NCBI GenBank assembly: GCA_030589835.1
Contig: JAUUZS010000201.1
Span: forward strand, 1 to 7,427
Direction of reading: 5' to 3'
DNA: 7,427 bases
From: Cyclobacteriaceae bacterium
GTDB taxonomy: Bacteria; Bacteroidota; Bacteroidia; Cytophagales; Cyclobacteriaceae
Shown here in pieces: positions 1-5,612 of this stretch; position 1 is the stretch's first letter, and every line of letters starts with the position of its first letter. Under the pieces are notes generated by a model. That model had not been told where the DNA came from. It was given only the letters and a program-made list of their open reading frames with translations, and did not search any database. A program made the translations under genes and the position numbers.

Positions 1-1174
1 AATGGTGGCTATGCCTTTGATACTGGCAAGCCTTATTGTTGGCGTATCCAATCTGGGAGACATCTCAAAGCTTTCGAGAATGGGAGGGAAAACCATTGGC
101 ATTTATCTGGTTACGACCATCCTCGCCACTACAATTGGCCTCGGCATTGTGAATATGATACAACCCGGAAAAATCATAACAGAGGAAACGAGAACTAAGT
201 TGATGGACATGTACGAAGAGGATGCGTTTCAGAAAACTGATGTAGCAAAACAGTTAAAAGACGAAGGACCGTTGCAACCTTTGATAAACATCATTCCTGA
301 TAATTTGGTTAACTCGGCATCAGAGAATTCCAATATGTTGCAAATTGTTTTCTTTGCCATCATTTTTGGGATTGCCCTGCTACAAATAAAATCGGAAAAG
401 AAAAGCATTGTCATTGGTTTTTTTGATGGCCTCAACGATGTAATTATCAAGATCATCCATTACATCATGATGATCGCGCCGTATGGAGTTTTTGCACTTA
501 TCGCTACCCTGATTGTTGAGATAGCTGGAAATGATCCATCAAAAGCCCTTGAAATACTTAGCGCATTGATGCTGTATGCCCTTACCGTTGTAATCGGCTT
601 GGTGATTATGATCTTGATAGTTTATCCATCTATACTAAAGCTTTTTACAAAAGTCAGCTACAAAGATTTTTTCAAAGGTATCAGGGATGCGCAATTGCTG
701 GGTTTTAGTACAAGCAGCAGCTCAGCCACACTTCCGGTGACCATGGAAAGTGTAGAAAAAAATCTTAATGTCTCTGAGGAGGTAAGCAGCTTTGTATTGC
801 CTTTGGGGGCCACAATAAATATGGATGGAACGAGCTTATATCAAAGTGTGGCTGCAGTATTCATTGCCCATGCCATGGGGATGGAACTTACCTTAACAAG
901 TCAATTGGCGATTGTATTGACCGCAGTTCTTGCTTCTATTGGCTCGGCGGGCGTGCCGGGCGCTGGTATGGTGATGCTTGTAATTGTCCTGGAAGCTGCG
1001 GGTATTCCTGCCGCAGGCCTGGCCTTGATTATTGCGCCGGATCGTCCACTTGATATGTTGAGAACTGTTGTGAATATAACCGGCGATGCAACGGTAGCCA
1101 TGACAGTCGCCAGCACAGAAGGTGAACAAGTTGGGATGAAAAGAGTTAATACAGATGCACAAAATGATAACTAA
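1..1174 (+). CDS. DAACS-family acidic amino acid/dicarboxylate:cation symporter (5' truncated by window)
   Basis: Inner-membrane secondary transporter of the dicarboxylate/amino acid:cation symporter family (GltP/DctA/GltPh type). The 390 visible residues start inside TM2 (MPLILASLIVG); TM1, roughly 60-80 residues, lies before the window, so the first Met here is internal. Family signatures appear in order: the HP1 serine-rich loop STSSSSATLP (236-245), NMDGT in TM7 (273-277), the HP2 tip SIGSAGVPGAG (312-322), and the TM8 motif with D347, D351, R354 and N358, which line up with GltPh D390, D394, R397 and N401. Arg at the R397 position is what acidic-substrate members have, whereas neutral amino acid carriers replace it, so aspartate/glutamate or a C4-dicarboxylate is the likely substrate. 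The coupling ion (Na+ or H+) cannot be decided. A polar insert at about residues 56-95 between TM3 and TM4 is charged. The stop lies 3 bp before the NifU-like gene, so the two are probably co-transcribed. Confidence 0.95.
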   Translation, partial: MVAMPLILASLIVGVSNLGDISKLSRMGGKTIGIYLVTTILATTIGLGIVNMIQPGKIITEETRTKLMDMYEEDAFQKTDVAKQLKDEGPLQPLINIIPDNLVNSASENSNMLQIVFFAIIFGIALLQIKSEKKSIVIGFFDGLNDVIIKIIHYIMMIAPYGVFALIATLIVEIAGNDPSKALEILSALMLYALTVVIGLVIMILIVYPSILKLFTKVSYKDFFKGIRDAQLLGFSTSSSSATLPVTMESVEKNLNVSEEVSSFVLPLGATINMDGTSLYQSVAAVFIAHAMGMELTLTSQLAIVLTAVLASIGSAGVPGAGMVMLVIVLEAAGIPAAGLALIIAPDRPLDMLRTVVNITGDATVAMTVASTEGEQVGMKRVNTDAQNDN

Positions 1175-1177
1175 TTT

Positions 1178-1741
1178 ATGGAAGATAAATCAATAAATAT
1201 ATACTTAGAAGCAAACCCTAATCCAAATTCCCTAAAATTTGTAGTGGATCATATGCTAGTTGAACCCGGTCAAAATTATGATTTCCCGGATCTGGATAGT
1301 GCAAAGCATGCCCCGTTAGCAGCGGAGTTATTTGCTTATGATTATGTGAAACGCGTTTTTTACATGAGCAAATTCATCACGGTTACCAAAGCCGAAGACA
1401 AACAATGGATGGAAATACAGGATGAGCTGAAGGCGCATATCAAAAACTTCCTGGAATCCGGAAAGCCCATATTGGAAGAATCGGCGCTGGAAAGAGCAGT
1501 TGAGGAATCGGATATGGATATTAAAATAAAAAGCCTGCTCGATGAATATGTGAAACCTGCCGTAGAACAAGATGGCGGGGCAATTGAGTACAAATCATTT
1601 GAAGATGGAATCGTAAAAGTATATTTGCAGGGCGCATGCAGCGGGTGCCCTTCTGCAACTTTTACGCTTAAATCAGGCATTGAAAACCTGCTGAAATCCA
1701 TGATCCCTGAAGTAAAATCGGTAGAAGCTGAACAGGTTTAG
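1178..1741 (+). CDS. NifU-family (Nfu-type) iron-sulfur cluster scaffold/carrier protein
   Basis: A cytoplasmic protein of 187 residues expected to bind a [4Fe-4S] cluster, probably across a dimer, and pass it to apo-enzymes. It has the two-domain Nfu layout. The N-terminal Nfu_N-type domain (about 5-95) carries the hallmark ANPNPNSLKF (12-21). The C-terminal NifU domain (about 117-183) carries the DGG turn (132-134) and the cluster-ligand motif GACSGCPS with C154 and C157. Length and order match complete Nfu proteins, and the IscU-like domain of nitrogenase NifU is absent, so there is no reason to link it to nitrogen fixation. The ATG at 1178 is 3 bp after the transporter stop and has no Shine-Dalgarno sequence, which is usual in Bacteroidota; the family N-terminus fits this start. 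It is followed by a small hairpin at 1769-1784. Function in general Fe-S biogenesis is inferred from family; client proteins are unknown. Confidence 0.93.
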   Translation: MEDKSINIYLEANPNPNSLKFVVDHMLVEPGQNYDFPDLDSAKHAPLAAELFAYDYVKRVFYMSKFITVTKAEDKQWMEIQDELKAHIKNFLESGKPILEESALERAVEESDMDIKIKSLLDEYVKPAVEQDGGAIEYKSFEDGIVKVYLQGACSGCPSATFTLKSGIENLLKSMIPEVKSVEAEQV

Positions 1742-1768
1742 TAGGGGTATAGCTTGTAAAATTTTCTA

Positions 1769-1784
1769 ATCCCGGAAACGGGAT
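1769..1784 (+). terminator. Possible weak terminator hairpin after the NifU-like gene
   Basis: A perfect 6-bp stem, ATCCCG/CGGGAT, is closed by a GAAA (GNRA) tetraloop 28 bp after the NifU-like stop codon. The position suits a 3' end, but no U-tract follows (the next bases are caggttctg), so a standard intrinsic terminator is not proven. It could instead be a stabilising 3' hairpin. Confidence 0.35.
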
Positions 1785-1799
1785 CAGGTTCTGAACAAT

Positions 1800-1911
1800 A
1801 GAATAATTGAATAAAGAATCGAATTGTGAAATGAAAAAAGTAAGGGATAAATGAAGTGCACTATTCAATAAGCTTCAAAATGCACTTCTCACTTCTTTAT
1901 TCATATGTTCT
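1800..1911. repeat. Imperfect long palindrome, REP/MITE-like intergenic element
   Basis: The outer arms, 1800-1818 and 1893-1911, pair at 16 of 19 positions and include a perfect 10-bp block GAATAAAGAA (1809-1818) against TTCTTTATTC (1893-1902). Nested inside is a perfect 8-bp pair, GAAGTGCA (1853-1860) with TGCACTTC (1881-1888), around a 20-nt loop. The left arm carries about 30 extra unpaired bases, so the structure is bulged. No ORF lies inside. It sits between convergent genes, the usual place for dispersed palindromic elements. Whether it is multi-copy in the genome cannot be seen from one window. Confidence 0.45.
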
Positions 1912-1939
1912 AATGCTCTGAATTCATTTTATATTACAT

Positions 1940-1953
1940 CCCACGTAAGTGGG
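1940..1953 (-). terminator. Possible weak terminator hairpin after arginine deiminase
   Basis: A 5-bp perfect stem CCCAC/GTGGG with a GTAA (GNRA) loop lies 30 bp beyond the arginine deiminase stop, read on the minus strand. The downstream minus-strand sequence is AT-rich (gatgtaatataaaat) but lacks a clean U-run. Like the hairpin at 1769-1784 it has a short GC stem and a GNRA loop; together they may end the two convergent operons. Confidence 0.33.
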
Positions 1954-1983
1954 TTAAATCCAAATTTATTGTTCTTCAAATTT

Positions 1984-3204
1984 CTATACCTCCATCCTCC
2001 ACAAAGGCATGGTCATACATCTTGGACCTCCAAGCCCGCGTGATAATTCAGAGGAACTTGTTTCCAGCACATCCACGCCGGCTTCCCGCAAAGCGCGGTT
2101 GGTGAATTTATTTCTATTATATGAAATAACTCTTCGCGGACTAATTGCAAAAACATTTGCTCCGTCGTACCATTGTTCACGGGAAGAAAAATCCGGATTT
2201 CCATCGCCGGTCTCAACAATTTCCAGGTACGTAATTTCTTTTTTTAATACCGATATTATGGATTCATTAACACATTCCTTATTTAATATAATATCGCCTT
2301 TTTCATCTTCGCCTTCTTTTCGATAGACACAGGTTTGAAGCAATGAATTCATCGCATCGGGATAGGTAACGATTAAGTTTTCATCAATAATAGTGAATAC
2401 TGTATCTAAATGCATGAAATTTCGCTTGGAAGGAAGCTCTACCTGGTACACGCGTTCGACTGTTGATTTATTTAGAATTTGCCCGGCGATCAATTCAATA
2501 GCCTTTTCATCCGTTCGTTCCGAACAACCGATGGCAAGGGCTTTATCGGAAAGCACAATAATATCCCCCCCTTCGACTGTCGGAATATTTGTTTCATTTG
2601 GCTTAGCCGAATACATGGGATTGAATGCTTCCTTAAAATCGGGGTGGTTCTTAAAAATGGTTTTTAAAAGATTTGACTCCCCTTGCCTTCCGGAAAATTT
2701 CATATGGCTGCAAATCACTCCATCCTGAATGATAGCAGCAGGATCTCTCATAAAGTATAGGTTTGGACTGGGGTTTATGATATAGTTTTCATCCTCCAAT
2801 TTATTGACTTCAGCTCCCTTTATCTTTCTTTTAAGTTCTTTCACCTTAATCCCGGCAACCAGCATTTTGGCACATTCTGCCGTAGAATATCGCGCCAAAA
2901 TATCATCGCTTAAAAAAACCGAATCTGATTTTGCCAAAGAGGATTCAAATAGCTGGCTTTTCAGCTTTTGATCAATCATGACTTCAACCAGCAAATCATG
3001 AAGCCTATAAACCTGTGCGCCGATTGAATCCCTGATCAGGCTGGTAAATTCATCATGCTCTTTCTGCATGCCCTCCAAATAAGGCACATCCTCAAAGAGC
3101 AATTCACTTGTATTGGAGGGTGTCAGCCGCTCGATCTCTTTGCCCGGCCGATGTGTGATGACGGCTTTTAACCGGCCATATTCAGAATTTAATTTTAAGT
3201 TCAT
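1984..3204 (-). CDS. arcA: Arginine deiminase
   Basis: Cytoplasmic enzyme that hydrolyses L-arginine to citrulline and ammonia (EC 3.5.3.6), the first step of the arginine deiminase pathway. The 406 residues match the usual family length. Seen in order: the N-terminal strand and HRPGKE (18-23) of the guanidine-modifying fold; FMRDP with D154; EGGD with E211 and D214; the catalytic HLD with H265 and D267; DGAN (347-350); and GGPRCMTMPL near the C-terminus with the nucleophile C396. These line up with the D/E/H/D/C active-site set of known arginine deiminases, so the enzyme looks fully active. ATG at 3204 overlaps the stop of the upstream fRMsr gene as ATGA, implying translational coupling. No ornithine carbamoyltransferase or carbamate kinase gene lies in the window, so use of the pathway for ATP generation cannot be judged here; arginine catabolism or ammonia release for acid defence are alternatives. 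Confidence 0.95.
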   Translation of the reverse strand: MNLKLNSEYGRLKAVITHRPGKEIERLTPSNTSELLFEDVPYLEGMQKEHDEFTSLIRDSIGAQVYRLHDLLVEVMIDQKLKSQLFESSLAKSDSVFLSDDILARYSTAECAKMLVAGIKVKELKRKIKGAEVNKLEDENYIINPSPNLYFMRDPAAIIQDGVICSHMKFSGRQGESNLLKTIFKNHPDFKEAFNPMYSAKPNETNIPTVEGGDIIVLSDKALAIGCSERTDEKAIELIAGQILNKSTVERVYQVELPSKRNFMHLDTVFTIIDENLIVTYPDAMNSLLQTCVYRKEGEDEKGDIILNKECVNESIISVLKKEITYLEIVETGDGNPDFSSREQWYDGANVFAISPRRVISYNRNKFTNRALREAGVDVLETSSSELSRGLGGPRCMTMPLWRMEV

Positions 3205-3686
3205 ACCATTACCTCCTCAACGATTTGTATAATTTCTTTTAAATATTTTTCATCATGCTCAGAAAAATCCTTCAGATGTTTGCTGTCAATATCAAGAATT
3301 ATATTGACTTCATTGTTATTGAATATTGGGAGCACAATCTCCGATTTGGAGTGTGAACTACATGCAATATGCCCCGGGAATTGATCGACGTCAGGAACAA
3401 TGATTGCCTTTTTTTCTGCCCAGACTAAGCCACATACTCCCTTTCCTTTTTGAATTCTTGTGCAGGCAACCTGCCCCTGAAAGGGCCCCAGTACAAGCTC
3501 GTTGCCTTTTACAAAATAAAACCCAATCCACAGAAAATCGAATGCCTCCTTAAGAACAGCTGTCACATTTGCCAGGTTGGCGACAATATCAGGCTCATCA
3601 GCAATAAGCGCTTTGATTTGCGGGATAATTTCTTTGTAGGTTTCGGCCCTTGAAACGCCTTTAGTGATTTTTAAATCTTCAGCCAA
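3201..3686 (-). CDS. msrC: GAF-domain free methionine-(R)-sulfoxide reductase (fRMsr)
   Basis: Cytoplasmic oxidative-repair enzyme that reduces free L-methionine-(R)-sulfoxide with thioredoxin-type electrons. The 161-residue protein is a single GAF domain. The three redox cysteines are C75 (VACTRI), C85 (GVCG) and C109 (GHIACSS), with spacings of 10 and 24 residues, the same as C84, C94 and C118 of the E. coli enzyme. E116, D132 and D134 fall where the E. coli substrate-site E125, D141 and D143 would be. PDVDQFPGHIAC and the SKSEIVLPI block are hallmarks of this subfamily rather than of cyclic-nucleotide GAF sensors. The start is TTG at 3686: reading upstream in frame to the TAA at 3726-3728 there is no ATG or GTG, and the leader AAATAAGAAATAAA is A-rich. 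The gene ends inside the first codon of arginine deiminase (4-bp overlap). A promoter at 3709-3742 drives the pair. The symbol follows the E. coli convention and is less certain than the function. Confidence 0.9.
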   Translation of the reverse strand: MAEDLKITKGVSRAETYKEIIPQIKALIADEPDIVANLANVTAVLKEAFDFLWIGFYFVKGNELVLGPFQGQVACTRIQKGKGVCGLVWAEKKAIIVPDVDQFPGHIACSSHSKSEIVLPIFNNNEVNIILDIDSKHLKDFSEHDEKYLKEIIQIVEEVMV

Positions 3687-3708
3687 TTTATTTCTTATTT
3701 GATCGAAA

Positions 3709-3742
3709 CAAAAGTATCTATTTTTTTAACATTTTAAGTCAA
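3709..3742 (-). promoter_or_regulatory. Bacteroidetes-type promoter of the fRMsr-arginine deiminase operon
   Basis: On the minus strand TACTTTTG (plus-strand 3709-3716) matches the Bacteroidetes -7 consensus TAnnTTTG exactly. A TTG (3740-3742) lies 23 nt further upstream as a partial -33 TTTG match, a little wider than usual. It predicts a transcript start near 3703 and a leader of roughly 17 nt before the TTG start codon at 3686. Confidence 0.5.
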
Positions 3743-4020
3743 TTTTATTTAGGTGAAACTGATTCTCTATTCTTTGTTTTCAATTCAACATTGCTGAAAA
3801 ATTTTATGCATTCTACCAAATTCAGTATTTCCTCCTATTCCCCGATTGGAAGGCTTAAAACATAAGACAAATTGAACGATACAAATATTTATAATGTTTA
3901 ATCAATAAAGGACGCTCTATAATGGTCAGGAAATTTGGAAACCGTTATATCCGATGAATACTGAATAATAATACAATTCAATTTAATCTGTGTCATGTAA
4001 ATTTTAAATTACCATCCTTT

Positions 4021-4040
4021 TTATATGTAATAGCATATAA
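4021..4040 (+). promoter_or_regulatory. HipB operator 1 (distal)
   Basis: A 20-bp inverted repeat with 7-bp perfect arms TTATATG/CATATAA around a 6-bp centre; in the form shared by all three sites it is TTATAT-N8-ATATAA. The N8 spacing equals that of the E. coli HipB operator (TATCC-N8-GGATA), though the arm sequence differs. It is the most symmetric of the three copies and lies exactly 40 bp upstream of the next one. Confidence 0.75.
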
Positions 4041-4060
4041 GTACTAGTTGCCCAATCATA

Positions 4061-4080
4061 TTATATTTAAATGCATATAA
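4061..4080 (+). promoter_or_regulatory. HipB operator 2 (middle)
   Basis: Second copy of TTATAT-N8-ATATAA, with centre TTAAATGC, sharing the right half GCATATAA with the other two. It begins 40 bp after operator 1. It overlaps the expected -33 region of the probable promoter at 4086-4093, so bound HipB should block RNA polymerase. Confidence 0.78.
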
Positions 4081-4085
4081 TTTAG

Positions 4086-4103
4086 TATCTTTACCTACCT
4101 TTA
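4086..4103 (+). promoter_or_regulatory. Probable -7 element(s) of the hip operon promoter
   Basis: TATCTTTA (4086-4093) and TACCTTTA (4096-4103) each match 7 of 8 positions of the Bacteroidetes -7 element TAnnTTTG, ending in A instead of G. Neither has a clear TTTG -33 element at the right distance. Either would give a leader of about 10-20 nt, made up almost wholly of operator 3. The pair sits between operators 2 and 3, as expected for autorepression. Confidence 0.4.
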
Positions 4104-4120
4104 TATTTAAAAGCATATAA
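4101..4120 (+). promoter_or_regulatory. HipB operator 3, overlapping the hipB start codon
   Basis: Third copy of TTATAT-N8-ATATAA, with centre TTAAAAGC, again beginning exactly 40 bp after the previous one. Its last A is the first base of the hipB ATG. Binding here would cover the transcript start and leader, and there is no room for a Shine-Dalgarno sequence. Confidence 0.78.
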
Positions 4121-4329
4121 TGAAACAGTTAGCAGAATTTGTAAAAGAACGAAGGAAAGATGTTAATCTTACCCAGGAGGAGTTCGCTGAACGTGCAGGA
4201 GTTGCATTAACTGTAGTTCGAAAAATTGAGCAGGGCAAAACAAATATGAATATGGAGAAGGTTAACCTGGTTCTTCTAATGTTCGGCCATGTAATGGCTC
4301 CTGTCAGCATCAAAACATTGGGTAAATGA
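4120..4329 (+). CDS. hipB: HipB-like Xre-family antitoxin/repressor
   Basis: A small DNA-binding protein of 69 residues, almost entirely an Xre/Cro-type helix-turn-helix. Helices 2-3 span about 17-40 (LTQEEFAERAGV, then TVVRKIEQGK), followed by the MEKVNLVLLMFGH helix (45-57) typical of HipB-type regulators next to hipA genes. It is shorter than E. coli HipB (88 residues), lacking a C-terminal extension. Its likely role is to bind the three TTATAT-N8-ATATAA palindromes just upstream as dimers and repress its own operon, probably more tightly in complex with HipS and HipT. The ATG at 4120 is embedded in operator 3, and the stop overlaps the hipS start as ATGA (4326-4329), implying coupled translation. 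The call rests on the HTH family plus the downstream hipA-type genes; DNA binding to the palindromes is inferred. Confidence 0.88.
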   Translation: MKQLAEFVKERRKDVNLTQEEFAERAGVALTVVRKIEQGKTNMNMEKVNLVLLMFGHVMAPVSIKTLGK

Positions 4330-4661
4330 GACGTGGAAAGGTTTATTATAAAGACCATCTGGCCGGGTTCATTACCGAGACCGACGAGGGGGAATATGAA
4401 TTTCAGTATGAGGACAAATACGTAAAAAATCATCCCAATGATTTCGTCACGTTCACGATGCCCGTATCAGATAAGCTCTACATAGAAAAACGACTCTTTC
4501 CATTCTTTGAAGGATTGATTCCTGAAGGTTGGCTACTTGATATCGCGTCCAAAAACTGGAAGATCAATCAGAACGACCGAATGGGATTATTGTTGGCTTG
4601 TTGTCAAAATTGCATCGGAGCAGTAAGTGTTCAACCAATACCAATTGAAGATGGAGCGTAA
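4326..4661 (+). CDS. hipS: HipS-like protein: stand-alone HipA N-terminal subdomain, predicted antitoxin of HipBST
   Basis: A protein of 111 residues equivalent to the HipA N-terminal subdomain 1 (Couple_hipA type), here a separate gene. Seen: N-terminal strands GKVYYKDHLAGFI (4-16), FTMPVSD (43-49), the signature FPFFEGLIPEGWLLD (58-72), and the closing CIGAVSVQP (96-104). In the E. coli O127 HipBST system the matching protein is the antitoxin that restrains the kinase HipT, with a Trp near the HipT active site; W69 in PEGW is the candidate equivalent. C92, C93 and C96 form a small cysteine group. It overlaps hipB by 4 bp and hipT by 11 bp (to ATG 4651), so the three products are probably made in step. 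An alternative is that hipS and hipT are one hipA broken by a frameshift; the clean ends, family-typical N-terminus of hipT, and overlap design argue against this. Confidence 0.87.
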   Translation: MRRGKVYYKDHLAGFITETDEGEYEFQYEDKYVKNHPNDFVTFTMPVSDKLYIEKRLFPFFEGLIPEGWLLDIASKNWKINQNDRMGLLLACCQNCIGAVSVQPIPIEDGA

Positions 4662-5595
4662 ATGTTTGAATTGCTACGAGGCTGTAGAAAAAGGAAATGA
4701 CTTTCATGAAAAATGTTCCTTAGATTTCTTTGGGACGACTATTCCTCCTATCCTTGATTATTCGCTAGATCAAATGGCTGAATTAGCCAAAAATGTTGTA
4801 GAGCAGCGTGTTGCTGTACCAGGTGTCCAGGCAAAATTATCTATGTCTTTAGTCTCAAAAACTATAGAAACATCAGATACTCGACTGACAGTTGTTGGTG
4901 CATTAGGAGGGCAATATATATTTAAACCACCATCTGACAGATTTCCTGAAATGCCTGAAAACGAACATGTAACAATGCGTATAGCAGAAACGTTTGGTAT
5001 TAGAGTGGTGCCTTCATCATTAATACGATTAGCATCTGGAGAACTTTCTTACATAACAAAACGAATTGATCGTACAGCTGATGGAGAAAAGACACATATG
5101 ATCGACATGTTTCAAATCACAGAAGCATTCGATAAGTATAAAGGATCCATGGAGAAAGTAGGTAAGGCCCTTGATCGCTTCTCTGAAAATACTTTACTGG
5201 ATAAATTATTCTATTTTGAATTGGCAATATTCTCCTTTCTAACGGGTAATAGTGACATGCATTTAAAGAATTTCTCTATGATTGAAAGTTCTTCGGGCTG
5301 GATATTATCATCAGCCTATGACCTGTTAAACGTTGCTATTCTCTTTCCAGAGGATACCGAAGAGCTAGCGTTATCACTCGCTGGCAAAAAAAAGAAACTA
5401 AGACAAGAGCACTTTGAACAACTGGGAAAAGGCTTGGGCCTTACTGACAAACAGATAAAGAGAGCATTTAACCGAATGGTTAAAAACAAACCCAAAGCAG
5501 TGAGTTGGATTGACAAGTCATTTCTTTCAAAAGAAATGAAAATCAACTACAAGGAAGTATTAAAATCGAGGTATATACAATTAGGATTAGAATAA
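4651..5595 (+). CDS. hipT: HipT-like Ser/Thr kinase toxin (HipA C-terminal domain protein)
   Basis: A kinase of the HipA fold without the N-terminal subdomain, 314 residues from ATG 4651. The GTG at 4627 would add 8 residues, but MERKCLNCYE resembles the start of related proteins. Kinase features: the Gly-rich loop PGVQAKLSMS (57-66); FKPPSDRFPEMPENEH (91-106) with probable ATP lysine K92; catalytic loop GNSDMHLKN (199-207) with D202 and N207; and the metal-binding AYD with D224. E. coli HipA phosphorylates GltX and E. coli HipT phosphorylates TrpS; the target here is unknown. Odd points: where HipA has autophosphorylated S150 and E. coli HipT has a Ser-Ile-Ser just before the loop glycine, this protein has A55-V56-P57. 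C5, C8, H19 and C22 form a possible N-terminal zinc knuckle. The gene is last in the hipB-hipS-hipT operon, and its product is expected to be held inactive by HipS/HipB. Confidence 0.88.
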   Translation: MERKCLNCYEAVEKGNDFHEKCSLDFFGTTIPPILDYSLDQMAELAKNVVEQRVAVPGVQAKLSMSLVSKTIETSDTRLTVVGALGGQYIFKPPSDRFPEMPENEHVTMRIAETFGIRVVPSSLIRLASGELSYITKRIDRTADGEKTHMIDMFQITEAFDKYKGSMEKVGKALDRFSENTLLDKLFYFELAIFSFLTGNSDMHLKNFSMIESSSGWILSSAYDLLNVAILFPEDTEELALSLAGKKKKLRQEHFEQLGKGLGLTDKQIKRAFNRMVKNKPKAVSWIDKSFLSKEMKINYKEVLKSRYIQLGLE

Positions 5596-5612
5596 ACAAC
5601 ACACAATAAACC

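Larger units (their letters stand above)
3687..4119. other. AT-rich divergent intergenic region (433 bp)
   Basis: The region separates the minus-strand fRMsr/arginine deiminase operon from the plus-strand hip operon. Its left end holds the fRMsr promoter (3709-3742), and its right end (4021-4119) the hip operator array and promoter. The central part, about 3745-4015, has no convincing ORF, tRNA or small-RNA structure. A 10-bp inverted pair, ATTCAGTATT (3820-3829) and AATACTGAAT (3957-3966), is present but may be chance in such AT-rich DNA. Confidence 0.6.

Noticed and set aside
1742..1800. tRNA-like look of the stretch containing GGTTCTGAAC and the CCCGGAAACGGG hairpin
   Set aside because: No acceptor stem, D-arm or anticodon arm can be formed; it is a simple hairpin plus AT-rich DNA.
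2009..2326. Plus-strand reading frames opposite arginine deiminase
   Set aside because: No family-like motifs; the minus-strand frame holds all arginine deiminase catalytic residues, so these are antisense shadows.
3820..3966. 10-bp inverted pair ATTCAGTATT / AATACTGAAT as possible terminal repeats of a small mobile element next to the hip operon
   Set aside because: Only 10 bp, no target-site duplication seen at the outer edges, no ORF inside, and such a match is not improbable in AT-rich DNA of this length.
4021..4120. The three 20-bp repeats with 20-bp spacers as a mini CRISPR array
   Set aside because: The repeats are palindromic operators directly at a HipB-type gene, spacers are only 20 bp, one ends in the start codon, and no cas genes are present.
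4627..4650. GTG at 4627 as the hipT start, adding 8 residues
   Set aside because: ATG 4651 gives the family-like N-terminus MERKCLNCYE and a modest 11-bp overlap; the GTG extension lies wholly over the hipS end and has no family-like sequence.
4846..4851. S64-M65-S66 read as the HipT Ser-x-Ser autophosphorylation motif
   Set aside because: The known motif precedes the loop Gly (S-I-S-G-x-Q-x-K-L); here S64 and S66 come after the KL, so the equivalent positions are A55-V56-P57.
4326..5595. hipS and hipT as one hipA gene broken by a frameshift
   Set aside because: Both parts have intact family-typical ends, the overlap is short with a proper ATG, and split HipBST systems are established; it looks like a real two-gene design.
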